Origin: Chloroflexota bacterium
GTDB taxonomy: Bacteria > Chloroflexota > Limnocylindria > Limnocylindrales > CSP1-4
Length of the DNA: 39,558 nt
Assembly (NCBI GenBank): GCA_021783095.1
Contig: JAJXUG010000033.1
Location: forward strand, 1 to 39,558
Direction: 5' to 3'
In this document: in pieces, positions 23,119 through 37,163 of the stretch
How the letters are laid out: every line of letters starts with the position of its first letter
Position numbering within the stretch: the stretch's first letter is position 1
Made by a program: the position numbers and the translations under genes
Notes under the pieces: model-generated
Seen by the model: only the letters and a program-made list of their open reading frames with translations
The model's database searches: none
What the model was told of the DNA's origin: nothing

Positions 23119-24113
23119 ATGGACTCCTCCTCCGTTCCGGCAGTCGCCCCGCCGGCCTCCGCCGGCGGGGCGACTGCGTCGCTCCCCGGGAGGCGGCGCC
23201 GCAAGCGCTTCAGCGTCCTGACCCGGCGCGACAAGCTGACGCTCGGCCTCATGGTCGGCATCCCGGCGTTCATCCACATCTTCCTGATCTGGCTGCCCAC
23301 GATCGGCTCGATCGTGCTGTCGTTCACGAGCTGGAACGGGATCGGCGGCCTGGACAAGATCAAGTTCATCGGGTTCAAGAACTACGAGAACCTGTTCTCC
23401 AACTATCCGCCCTTCTGGCCGGCCTTCGAGAACAACCTCATATGGCTGGCGGTCTTCCTGTTCATCGCGACGCCGCTGGGCATGCTGATGGCGGTGATCC
23501 TGGACCAGAACATCCGGGGGACCCGGATCTACCAGAGCGTCCTGTACATGCCGGTCGTGCTGTCGCTCGCGATCGTGGGCTTCATCGCACAGCTCATGTA
23601 CTCGCCCGGCATGGGCTTCATCAACAACTTCCTGCAGGCGGTGACGGGCGACCCGAAGTGGGTCGCGTCCGGGACGGCCATCGACTGGCTCGGCACGCCC
23701 GGCCTCAACTTCGCCGCAGTGCTGGTCGCCGCCAGCTGGCGCCACGTGGGCTACATCATGGTGCTCTACCTGGCGGGCCTCAAGAGCGTTGACACCACCC
23801 TGCGCGAGGCCGCAGCCATCGACGGCGCCAGCGCCCGCCAGACGTTCTTCCGGGTGGTGTTCCCGGTCCTCGCGCCGATCAACGTGGTCGTCCTGGTCGT
23901 GACGATCATCGAGTCGCTGCGCGCCTTCGACATCGTCTACATCATCAACAAGGGCCTCAACGGCCTCGGCCTCCTCTCGGTGCTGATCACGAACAACATC
24001 CTGGGCGAAGCCAGCCTGATCGGCTTCGGCTCGGCGATAGCGGTGATCCTGCTCCTGATCTCGATCGGCCCGATCATCTACTACCTCGCCCGGACCATGG
24101 GGAAGGAGGCCGA

Positions 24114-24117
<4 letters not shown>
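23119..24117 (+). CDS. Sugar ABC transporter permease, MalF/UgpA type
   Basis: A 332-residue inner-membrane protein with six predicted helices, beginning at about residue 45 (LGLMVGIPAFIHIFLIWLP). The ATPase-coupling EAA loop is REAAAIDGASARQTFFRVVFP followed by 'LAPINVVVLVV'. An N-terminal cytoplasmic tail of about 40 residues precedes helix 1; codons about 8-20 coincide with a perfect 17-bp hairpin. The ATG at 23119 has only a weak ribosome-binding site and no good later start exists before helix 1. The stop overlaps the next permease start (ATGA). No matching ATPase gene is present, so a shared MsmK/UgpC-type ATPase elsewhere is expected. Confidence 0.92.
23140..23177 (+). other. Perfect 17-bp hairpin within the start of the first permease gene
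   Basis: GCAGTCGCCCCGCCGGC (23140-23156) pairs exactly with 23161-23177 across a 4-nt CTCC loop. It begins 21 nt after the permease ATG and 54 nt after the binding-protein stop codon. Such structures between binding-protein and permease genes can protect the upstream mRNA and lower expression downstream; that role is inferred. Confidence 0.8.
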
Positions 24118-30350
<6,233 letters not shown>

Positions 30351-30679
30351 GTAGCGTCGCGAGCGTCAAGCCACTCTGTTGAGTCGCGTCAGCCTCGTGT
30401 CCTCATGTCGAGTCAGTCGCGTCAGCCTCGTGTCCCCATGTCGAGTCGAGCAGGACTCAATTCCCGGATGGCCGCGCTCGCCCCGGCCCCGAGATCCGCG
30501 GTCTTGGCGGTGCGCCACGCACGGTGGGTCGCTCGATGATGCGCACGTGACTCAAGGCGCGGGCCTCGGGCGGGGGCCGGCGCCATTCAGCGCCGCCGCC
30601 CACGATGTCCGCTCAGACGGCGGAGCGCAAGTTGAGCGCAGGAACCGAGGTCCGCCGCGCGAGCCCCGCACGCAGTCCC
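30351..30679. other. Non-coding region between convergent galactosidase and galK genes
   Basis: 329 bp between two convergent stop codons. It contains a 33-bp tandem repeat (30382-30447), a short hairpin GAGTC-N6-GACTC (30443-30458) and a CGGCGC/GCGCCG stem (30578-30595). I see no gene; an open frame over the repeat exists only because the unit is a multiple of three. Termination of both operons is expected somewhere here, without a classical U-tract. Confidence 0.5.
30382..30447. repeat. 33-bp tandem duplication
   Basis: Two adjacent 33-bp units (30382-30414 and 30415-30447), each beginning AGTCGCGTCAGCCTCGTG and ending ATGTCGAGTC, differ at one position (T or C). The 13-mer TGAGTCGCGTCAG at its left edge also occurs at 53-65 near the window's start. 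Confidence 0.85.
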
Positions 30680-31891
30680 TCAGGCGAGCCGGCGTGCCCC
30701 AGCTGACGCCTCGACTTCGAAGACCCGGGGCGTGAGGCCCGTGCGCTCCGGGTAGTCGCGCAGGACCCTCTCGCGGAGCAGCGGGACGGCGTCGCGGTGC
30801 ACCAGGTTGATCGTGCAGCCGCCGAAGCCGGCGCCCGTCAGCCGAGCGCCGATGACCCCGGGCGTCGCCTGCGCGATCTCGACCAGCGTGTCGAGCTCGG
30901 GCGAGGAGACGTCGTACAGGTCGCGCAGCGAGGCGTGGCTGGCGTAGAACAGCCGGCCGACGGCCGCGAGGTCGCCTGACTCGAACGCCGCGATCGCGTC
31001 CAGGACCCGCTGGTCCTCGTCCACGACGTGCTGGGCCCGCCGGACGGCCACGGGCTCGAGGCGGTCGCGGACGGCGTCGAGCATCGCCGGCGTCACGTCC
31101 CGCAGCGCCCTGACCCCTGGCTCCAGGGCGGCGATGGCGGCCACCGCTGCGTCGCACTGCGCCCGGCGCTCGTTGTAGGCGGAGGTCTCGAGGCGGCGCG
31201 GAGAGCCCGAGTGGCACGCGACCAGCGCGAGGTCCTCGCCGACCAGCCGGATCGGGCGGTGCTCGAGGCTCCGGCAGTCGAGCAGGAGCGCGCTCGACGG
31301 CTCGCCGAAGATCGACGCGAACTGATCCATGATCCCGTTGTTGAGCCCGATGTAGCCGTTCTCCGACCGCTTCACGAGGTGGACGAGCCGCATGGGGTCG
31401 ACGCCGGGCCGCTCGCCGCCCGACAGCGCCCAGGCCGACACCACCTCGAGCGCGGCCGACGACGACAGCCCCGCGCCCTGTGGCAGGTCCGAGGCCAGCA
31501 CGCCGCGGAATCCGTGCGCGGGCAGCCCGGCCTCGGCCAGCGCCCAGCCCATCCCGGCCACGTAGTCGATCCACGCATTCTGGCGATCCCCCGGCGCGGC
31601 GGCGGCGAACTCGCGAGTCTCGCCGGTCTCGGCGAGGGTCAGGCGCGCGATGCCGTCGTCGGTGGGGGCGAGGGCGATCGCGATCCCCCGGTCGATCGCC
31701 ACCGGCAGCACGAAGCCCTCGTTGTAGTCGGTGTGCTCGCCGATCAGGTTGACACGGCCGGGCGCGAACACGACCCGGATGTCGCCGGTGCGCGCAGCGG
31801 CTTCTGGGTGGACCTCGCGGAGGCGCGCTGCGAGCGCGTCCGGGTTGCGGGCGAGGTCGGCGGCGGCGCGATCGGCGTGCGGTTCGGGCAT
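30680..31891 (-). CDS. galK: Galactokinase (GalK)
   Basis: A 403-residue GHMP-family kinase that phosphorylates galactose at C1 with ATP, the entry to the Leloir pathway. Visible are the sugar-binding signature PGRVNLIGEHTDYNEGFVLP near residue 40, the ATP-binding LPQGAGLSSSAALEV, 'NGIMDQFASIFG' (catalytic Asp region) and the C-terminal RLTGAGFGGCTINLV. The ATG at 31891 lies 7 nt after a -10 TAGGCT that is built from the stop codon of the TetR gene. It is convergent with the galactosidase operon and about 10 kb from galT, but belongs to the same pathway. Confidence 0.95.
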   Translation of the reverse strand: MPEPHADRAAADLARNPDALAARLREVHPEAAARTGDIRVVFAPGRVNLIGEHTDYNEGFVLPVAIDRGIAIALAPTDDGIARLTLAETGETREFAAAAPGDRQNAWIDYVAGMGWALAEAGLPAHGFRGVLASDLPQGAGLSSSAALEVVSAWALSGGERPGVDPMRLVHLVKRSENGYIGLNNGIMDQFASIFGEPSSALLLDCRSLEHRPIRLVGEDLALVACHSGSPRRLETSAYNERRAQCDAAVAAIAALEPGVRALRDVTPAMLDAVRDRLEPVAVRRAQHVVDEDQRVLDAIAAFESGDLAAVGRLFYASHASLRDLYDVSSPELDTLVEIAQATPGVIGARLTGAGFGGCTINLVHRDAVPLLRERVLRDYPERTGLTPRVFEVEASAGARRLA

Positions 31892-31898
31892 GCACCAA

Positions 31899-31904
31899 AG
31901 CCTA
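31899..31904 (-). promoter_or_regulatory. Leaderless galK -10 element TAGGCT
   Basis: On the minus strand TAGGCT is followed by 7 nt and the galK ATG. Its first three bases are the TAG stop codon of the upstream TetR gene. No ribosome-binding site lies between. Confidence 0.55.
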
Positions 31905-32654
31905 CCGAACCGGCCCGTTCGGCGCGGACCCGGGGAAGCCGGAGGAGCCCGGCTGAGCCCCCAGGTCGCCCAGCAGGTACCGCGTCAGCGTCGGGCCGAT
32001 CAGCGGCGCGAGCTCGTCAGCGCGCATTGAGGCGATCGGCTCCAGCTCCGCGACGTAGCGCGCCATGGCGAGGCCGATGAGCTGGCTGCCCACGAGCGTC
32101 GCCCGCATCGCCGCGTCCGGCGTCCCGAGCAGGCCGGCGATCGCCTGGAGCGGCCCGTCGACGAGGACGCCGCGGAACATCGCGGCCGCCACCGGGTCCG
32201 TGGTGGCCGAGCGTGCGACACCGAGCAGCGTCGGCCGCACCTCCGGACGGTCCCAGAGACCGACGAACGCGGCGATGATCCGATCGCCGATCTGATCTGG
32301 GGATCCTGCCGCGATCGCCGGCATGACCGTCCGGATCTCGATCGGGAATTCCATGGCCGCCACGAACAGCCGCTGCTTCGTCCCGAAGTAGTGGTGCACG
32401 AGCGCCGGGTCAACCTCGGCGCGGCCGGCCACGTCGCGGATGGTCGTGCCGTCGAAGCCGCGCTCGGCGAAGATGGCGCGCGCCGAATCCAGGACGCGCC
32501 CCCGCGTGTCGCCCGAGCCCGGCCGACGGCCGCGCCGGCCGGCTGCCGAGACGTCTGGCGGCGGTGACGGGCTGGCCGGCCGCGCGCCGACGGCGCCGTT
32601 GGGTTCGGCGTCCGCTTCGGCCGCTCCGGCCTCGCCCGGCCCCTCGCCGTTCAC
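31902..32654 (-). CDS. TetR-family transcriptional regulator
   Basis: A 250-residue regulator. After a disordered Gly/Ala/Pro-rich tail of about 40 residues, the DNA-binding domain runs from RGRVLDSARAIFAERGFDG to 'TIRDVAGRAEVDPALVHHYFGTKQRLFVAAM'. The rest is a helical ligand-binding domain that ends with 'LTRYLLGDLGAQPGS'. The start GTG overlaps the stop of the ABC permease (GTGA), making it the third gene of an ATPase-permease-regulator operon. Such linked TetR proteins usually repress their own exporter; the palindrome at 34549-34572 over the operon promoter is the obvious candidate target. Ligand unknown. Confidence 0.9.
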   Translation of the reverse strand: MNGEGPGEAGAAEADAEPNGAVGARPASPSPPPDVSAAGRRGRRPGSGDTRGRVLDSARAIFAERGFDGTTIRDVAGRAEVDPALVHHYFGTKQRLFVAAMEFPIEIRTVMPAIAAGSPDQIGDRIIAAFVGLWDRPEVRPTLLGVARSATTDPVAAAMFRGVLVDGPLQAIAGLLGTPDAAMRATLVGSQLIGLAMARYVAELEPIASMRADELAPLIGPTLTRYLLGDLGAQPGSSGFPGSAPNGPVR

Positions 32655-33799
32655 ACCACGTCCCGCCGGATCGTCCGAGACGCCACCGCCGCGAACAGAC
32701 CTGCGACCGCGGCGAGCACCGTGATGTCCACCTGTACGGCCGTCACCGACAGGTCAGCACCCCGGATGAACACCTCGCGCAGGGCGTCGACCGCATACGC
32801 GAGCGGCATGACGTGGACCAGCGGCTGGAGCACCGAGGGCAGGCTGTCCACCGAGAACAGCACGCCCGAGAGCAGGAACTGCGGCACCAGCACCACCGGG
32901 ATGAACTGGATCACCTGGAGCTCGGTGCGCGCGAAGGTCGACAGGAAGATCCCCAGGCTGACTGCGCCCAGGGCGAGGAGCAGCACCACGACGAACGCGA
33001 GCAACGGGCTGCCCGCGACCGAGATGCCCAGCCCGACGGCGAATCCGGGCAGGGGGCCGATGGCCGGCACGCGCACGGCCACGAGCGCCCAGGCGAGCAG
33101 CAGCGCCACCTGGACCATGGCGAAGAAGCCGAAGCCGAGCGTGTACCCGGTCACGACCTCGCCCCGGGTCACGGGCGTGGCCATCAGCCGCTCCAGCGTC
33201 CCGCCGGTCCGCTCGCGGAGGAACGAGACGCCGGTGAGGAGGTAGACGAAGAAGTACAGGAAGAACGCGACGATCGCGGGCGCGAACGGCGCCATGGGGT
33301 CGGAGCTGGGCGCGCCGTACACGGTCGCGTGGGTGATCGCGGGCAGGACCGCGCCCATCGACGATGCCAGACCGCCGAGGACGGCTTGACTCACCGCCGC
33401 GATCTGAGCCGTGTCGCCGGAGGGGTCCAGACCCTTGGTCAGGAGCGTGATCGTGGCGCCCGTGCCAGGGGCGAGGCTGGCTGGCAGCAGAATGGCGATG
33501 CTCGCGCTGCCGTCCCGAACGGCGGTCTGAGCCTCGTCGACCGAGTTGGCATGCGTGACGGCCATGCCGGCGGCCGTCAGCGCCCCCTCGAGCCTGTCCG
33601 AGACCAGCGTGGCCGCCGGGCCGGACCCCTGGCTCGCGACCGCGACGTGGACGTCGGGCCCCGACGCGTCGCGCAGGATGAACGTGAACAGCCCCGTGAC
33701 GAGGATCGGGGCGATGAACAGCAGCGCGAGCGACGGCCGGTCGCGCCGGATCTCCACGATCACGCGGCGGACGAGCGCCCGGAGACGTCGCGGGCTCAT
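32651..33799 (-). CDS. ABC-2 type transporter permease
   Basis: A 382-residue membrane protein of the YhhJ/YbhR-like ABC-2 group. Helix 1 is near residues 23-42 (LALLFIAPILVTGLFTFIL), then a large extracytoplasmic domain of about 125 residues. Five further helices follow from 'PFAPAIVAFFLYFFVYLLTG'. The cytoplasmic coupling motif ERTGGTLERLMATPVTRGE and the late PLAYAVDALREVFIRG are typical of the family. The ATG overlaps the ATPase stop (ATGA). The pair probably exports a drug or lipid-like compound sensed by the downstream TetR protein. Confidence 0.9.
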   Translation of the reverse strand: MSPRRLRALVRRVIVEIRRDRPSLALLFIAPILVTGLFTFILRDASGPDVHVAVASQGSGPAATLVSDRLEGALTAAGMAVTHANSVDEAQTAVRDGSASIAILLPASLAPGTGATITLLTKGLDPSGDTAQIAAVSQAVLGGLASSMGAVLPAITHATVYGAPSSDPMAPFAPAIVAFFLYFFVYLLTGVSFLRERTGGTLERLMATPVTRGEVVTGYTLGFGFFAMVQVALLLAWALVAVRVPAIGPLPGFAVGLGISVAGSPLLAFVVVLLLALGAVSLGIFLSTFARTELQVIQFIPVVLVPQFLLSGVLFSVDSLPSVLQPLVHVMPLAYAVDALREVFIRGADLSVTAVQVDITVLAAVAGLFAAVASRTIRRDVV

Positions 33800-34560
33800 G
33801 CGGCCACCGCCGTCTCGCCGGCGAACCGCAGGAACGCCGCCTCGAGGTCGTCGGTGCCCGCCTCGGTGCGGAGCTGCTCGCCCGACCCGCGGGCGATGAC
33901 CTTGCCCGCCCGCATGAACAGCAGCTCGTCGCAGCGGTCCGCCTCGTCCATGACGTGGCTCGACACGACGATGGTGGTGCCCGCGTCGGCGAGGCGGCGG
34001 AAGTGGCCCCAGAACTGGACGCGCAGCAGGGGGTCGACGCCCACGGTCGGCTCGTCGAGGAACAGCACCGGCGGCTTGTGGACGAGCGCGCAGGCCAGCG
34101 AGAGCCTCCGGCGCTGCCCGCCCGAGAGCGTCCCCGCGATGGTCTTGGCGCGATCCGCGAGCTCCACCAGCCGCAGCGCCTCGTCCACCTGCGCCGCGTC
34201 CTCCACGCCGTACGCCGCGCCGAAGAACTGGGCGTTCTCCCCTGCCGTGAGCGCGGGGTAGACGCCGTCGCCCTGCGTCATGTACCCGATCCGGGCAAGG
34301 TTGGCGCGGTCCGGCATCCGGACGCCCAGGACGTGCGCCGTGCCCTCGGTCGCGCGGGTCATCCCGGTCAGCAGCCTGATCAGGGTGGTCTTGCCCGAGC
34401 CGTTGGGCCCGAGCAGGCCGTAGATCCGGCCGGGCGCGAGGTCGAACGTCATGCCGTCCACGGCGATGACGGGACCGAACCGCTTCACGAGCCCGACGGC
34501 GCGGATGGCGGCCCCTCCCGCGTCGGGCGCCGCGGGCGGAATCGGGTCAGAATTCATCAT
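33796..34560 (-). CDS. ABC-2 transporter ATP-binding protein
   Basis: A 254-residue ATPase with GLLGPNGSGKTTLIRLL (Walker A), the Q-loop in ARIGYMTQGDGVYPALTAGEN, LSGGQRRRLSLACAL (signature), VLFLDEPTVGVDPLLR (Walker B) and VVSSHVMDEADRCDE (His switch). The ATG at 34560, immediately followed by a second ATG, lies 7 nt after a -10 TAGAAT, with a perfect inverted repeat across both. Longer readings of the frame run through Arg-rich sequence with no homology and are rejected. It is the first gene of the ATPase-permease-TetR operon. Confidence 0.93.
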   Translation of the reverse strand: MMNSDPIPPAAPDAGGAAIRAVGLVKRFGPVIAVDGMTFDLAPGRIYGLLGPNGSGKTTLIRLLTGMTRATEGTAHVLGVRMPDRANLARIGYMTQGDGVYPALTAGENAQFFGAAYGVEDAAQVDEALRLVELADRAKTIAGTLSGGQRRRLSLACALVHKPPVLFLDEPTVGVDPLLRVQFWGHFRRLADAGTTIVVSSHVMDEADRCDELLFMRAGKVIARGSGEQLRTEAGTDDLEAAFLRFAGETAVAA

Positions 34561-34573
34561 GCGTTGAATTCTA
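34549..34573 (-). promoter_or_regulatory. Leaderless promoter and operator of the ABC-TetR operon
   Basis: AGAATTCA (34549-34556) and TGAATTCT (34565-34572) form a perfect inverted repeat with an 8-nt spacer. On the minus strand the -10 TAGAAT (34568-34573) overlaps one arm, and the start codon lies in the spacer and second arm. A bound TetR dimer would cover the -10, transcription start and first codons. The AT-rich arms stand out from the surrounding sequence. Confidence 0.7.
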
Positions 34574-34887
34574 CGTCGGGCGCGCAAGCGGGTGCTTGAC
34601 GACTTCCCCGCGCGGCAGGGTTGCACCCATCGGCGTTCCGGCGCTCGCGCCGCGCCGCATCGACCGGCGTCTCTCGTGTTCTGCGCCTCGGCCCCCGGAG
34701 CGCCTCCCGGAGGCGCTTGTCCAGTCCGCGGGAGTCGACGAGCCGGTCTTCGCAATCTTCGGGCGCCTTGGCGCCTCCCGGAGGCGATCCGGGGGCTGCA
34801 GGTTGCGACGCCTCGCCTCGTCGCCTCCGGGAGGCGATCCGGGGGCGCTCCGCCGAGAGCGGCCAACAGCCTCGCCTCGACGACCCG
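34574..34887. other. Non-coding region with palindromic repeats
   Basis: About 310 bp between the MFS stop codon and the ABC operon promoter. I see no gene. It contains three near-identical palindromes described separately and could terminate the MFS transcript on the minus strand. Confidence 0.5.
34700..34837. repeat. Three copies of a CGCCTCC-n-GGAGGCG palindrome
   Basis: Palindromes at 34700-34716, 34771-34786 and 34821-34837 share the core CGCCTCC-C/G-GGAGGCG. The last two also share the following GATCCGGGGGC. This resembles a small REP/BIME-type cluster in an intergenic region. Confidence 0.75.
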
Positions 34888-36090
34888 TCAGGCCGCCGGC
34901 AGTTCCGCCATTCCCAGCCTCGGCCCGTCGGGCGCCAGGCTCCACCAGGCGGTGGCTGCACCCACGGCCGCCAGCCCGGCGGCCAGCCCGAACAGCGTCA
35001 TCGGCCCGAAGCCGCCCCACAGCAGCCCGCCGCCGACGTTCGCCACGAACGAGGCGATCCCGGCCGTCGTGAGCGAGAGCAGCCCCTGGCCCGACCCCTG
35101 GAGCGCGGCCGGGAGCAGCTGGCTGATCGTGGTCACCGAGCCCGCCCACATAGCGGACCACGCGACGCCGTACAGGACCGCGACCGCGATGACGACCCCC
35201 GGCGACGGCGCCAGGGCGAACCCGGCGAACACGACCGCGAGCAGCGCGATGCCCACGGTCACCACCGCGCGCGGGCCGAACCGCACGAGGAGGCGCGACA
35301 CGGCGGGGAGCGCCGCCACCTCGAGGGCCGCCGTGATCCCGACGGCCAGCCCGATGTCGCCCGACTTCCCGCCCAGGCGGTCGATCAGGAGCGGCAGGAA
35401 GGTCAGCATGGCGAACACGCCCACGTTCGCGAGGCCGATCGCCAGCAGGACGCGCGGCAGGCGCGGCTGGATCGCGAGCGCCTCGCGCATGGCCCCGCCG
35501 CGGCCCCGGTCGGACAGCTTCGCCCGCCCCACGTCGGGGATCACGACGGCCACAGCGATCACCGGCACCGCCAGCACGATGAACGCCGGGACCGCAGCCC
35601 CGTAGCCCAGCCGCTCGAAGATCGCGCCCGCCAGGAGGGACCCCACCGCGAACGCTCCCGACTGGAGCGCCCGGACCTGCCCGTACTGCCGCCCGGGATC
35701 GGCCAGCGTGTTGACGGCGAGCGCGTCCTGGAGCGGGAACAGCAGGCCGTACACCGTCGAGAAGGCCATGTAGGTGAGCCCGACCCCCACCAGCGGCAGC
35801 GGCAGCGCGAACGCCGCGAGCAGCCCGGCCGCCAGCCCGATCGCGAGCGCCAGCGCCCGCCCCCGGCCGAGGAGCACGTCGGCGAGATGGCCCCACGCGC
35901 TCGCCAGCCCGATGTAGGCGACGGACACCATGGCGCCCATCATCCCGAGCCACGTGGGCGAGACGCCGCGCTCCACAAGGATCGCCGGGGCGAACGGCGT
36001 GAAGACCGAGTTGGCGAGGCCGTTGACGATGAACAGCAGGACGACCAGGCCGACAGCCCGGCCGGGCCGGGACGGCAGCAGGCGCGCCAC
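34888..36090 (-). CDS. Major facilitator superfamily transporter
   Basis: A 400-residue membrane protein with about 12 hydrophobic segments, the first at about residues 14-35 (VGLVVLLFIVNGLANSVFTP). The loop between helices 2 and 3 reads GHLADVLLGRGRALALAIG, a form of the MFS motif A. A short cytoplasmic centre (GRAKLSDRGRGGAMREALA) separates the halves. The start is GTG at 36090, 2 nt after the stop of the F420-dependent dehydrogenase, so the two are co-transcribed and probably coupled. Substrate unknown; the family includes sugar and drug exporters. Confidence 0.85.
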   Translation of the reverse strand: MARLLPSRPGRAVGLVVLLFIVNGLANSVFTPFAPAILVERGVSPTWLGMMGAMVSVAYIGLASAWGHLADVLLGRGRALALAIGLAAGLLAAFALPLPLVGVGLTYMAFSTVYGLLFPLQDALAVNTLADPGRQYGQVRALQSGAFAVGSLLAGAIFERLGYGAAVPAFIVLAVPVIAVAVVIPDVGRAKLSDRGRGGAMREALAIQPRLPRVLLAIGLANVGVFAMLTFLPLLIDRLGGKSGDIGLAVGITAALEVAALPAVSRLLVRFGPRAVVTVGIALLAVVFAGFALAPSPGVVIAVAVLYGVAWSAMWAGSVTTISQLLPAALQGSGQGLLSLTTAGIASFVANVGGGLLWGGFGPMTLFGLAAGLAAVGAATAWWSLAPDGPRLGMAELPAA

Positions 36091-36092
36091 CC

Positions 36093-37097
36093 CTAGCCGA
36101 AGCGGGCGCGCAGCCGGGGCAGGATCAGCTCGCTGTAGCGCCGGATCGCCGCCTCCTGGGCCTCGCCCGGGAAGTGGAACACGAGGTGGTTGAACCCGTA
36201 GCCGACGTATGGCGCGATCTGCTCCACGTGCTCGTCGGGGTCGGAGCTGACCAGCCAGCGCTTGTGCGCGTAGGGCTCCGCCTCCTTGGCGGCCTCCTCC
36301 ATCTCGAGCGCGTCGTGGATCCCCACCTTCCGCTCGCCGGGCAGCGCCAGCGCCGCCCAGACCTTGGTGTCCTCGAGCGCCCGGTCGTGGTCCGTGTCGA
36401 ACGAGACCTTCATCTCGATCATCCTGTCCAGCACCGCCGCGTCGCGGCCCGCCTTCTCGGCGCCCTCGGCGAGGCTCGGCAGGAGCGTCTGGGTGTAGAG
36501 CTCCTCGCCCTTGCCGCTGGTGCAGATGAGGCCGTCCGCGATCCGCCCGGCGAGGCGCGCGGCGGCGGGCCCGGACGCCGCGATGTACACGGGCACGGGC
36601 TCGTCGGGGCGGTCGTAGATCGTCGCGTTGGCCGTCCGGTAGTGCTCGCCCTCGATCGTCAGGCGCTCGCCGCGCCACAGCTGCTGGATCAGCTGCGTGG
36701 CCTCGCGCAGGCGCGCGAACCGCTCGCTCTGCTCGGGCCACGGCACGCCGACCGGCGTCTCGTTGAGGCTCTCGCCGGTCCCGACGCCCAAAATGACGCG
36801 GCCCGGCGCGAGCAGCCCCAGCGTCCCGAACGCCTGCGCGACGACCGCGGGGTTGTAGCGCAGCGTGGGCGTGAGGACGCTCGTGCCGAGCGTGACCCGC
36901 TTCGTCGCCTGGGTTGCCGCGCCCAGCCACACCAGCGCGTTGGGCGCGTGGCCGTCGTGGTGGCGCCAGGGCTGGAAGTGGTCGCTGGTCCAGACCGAGT
37001 CGAAGCCGGCCGCCTCGGCGGCGACCGCGAGGTCGAGGAGGCGCTGGGGCGGGAACTGCTCGGCCGAGGCCTTGTAGCCGAGTCGCAGGGCGGGCAT
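36093..37097 (-). CDS. fgd: F420-dependent glucose-6-phosphate dehydrogenase (Fgd)
   Basis: A 334-residue LLM-family TIM-barrel enzyme that oxidises glucose-6-phosphate to 6-phosphogluconolactone while reducing F420. Residue by residue it follows mycobacterial Fgd1 as I recall it: YKASAEQF with Glu13, SDHFQPWRH with His40 and Trp44, and LGVGTGESLNE with Glu109, all at the same numbers. The phosphate-binding set is kept as Thr193, Lys196 (TSGKGEELY), Lys257 and Arg280. One difference is Val258 where Fgd1 has His260. The ATG has an AAGGAGC site. It is followed 2 nt later by an MFS transporter gene. It supplies the reduced F420 used by LLM and PPOX enzymes, and complements cofDCE at 2259-4702. 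Confidence 0.88.
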   Translation of the reverse strand: MPALRLGYKASAEQFPPQRLLDLAVAAEAAGFDSVWTSDHFQPWRHHDGHAPNALVWLGAATQATKRVTLGTSVLTPTLRYNPAVVAQAFGTLGLLAPGRVILGVGTGESLNETPVGVPWPEQSERFARLREATQLIQQLWRGERLTIEGEHYRTANATIYDRPDEPVPVYIAASGPAAARLAGRIADGLICTSGKGEELYTQTLLPSLAEGAEKAGRDAAVLDRMIEMKVSFDTDHDRALEDTKVWAALALPGERKVGIHDALEMEEAAKEAEPYAHKRWLVSSDPDEHVEQIAPYVGYGFNHLVFHFPGEAQEAAIRRYSELILPRLRARFG

Positions 37098-37163
37098 GGT
37101 GCTCCTTCCGGGACGGGAGCCGGGCTCACGTGGCTGATCGGATGCGTCAGCGCGATTGTCGCA

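Noticed and set aside
30382..30447. Possible CRISPR array
   Set aside because: Two adjacent units without spacers and no cas genes; it is a simple tandem duplication.
30379..30735. Open frame with an 11-residue repeat over the 33-bp duplication
   Set aside because: The repeat is translated only because 33 is divisible by three; the frame runs into the galK 3' end and has no ribosome-binding site or -10 element.
34561..34866. N-terminal extension of the ABC-2 ATPase by about 100 residues
   Set aside because: The extra sequence is Arg/Pro-rich, runs through palindromic repeats, and the leaderless promoter with operator places the start at 34560.
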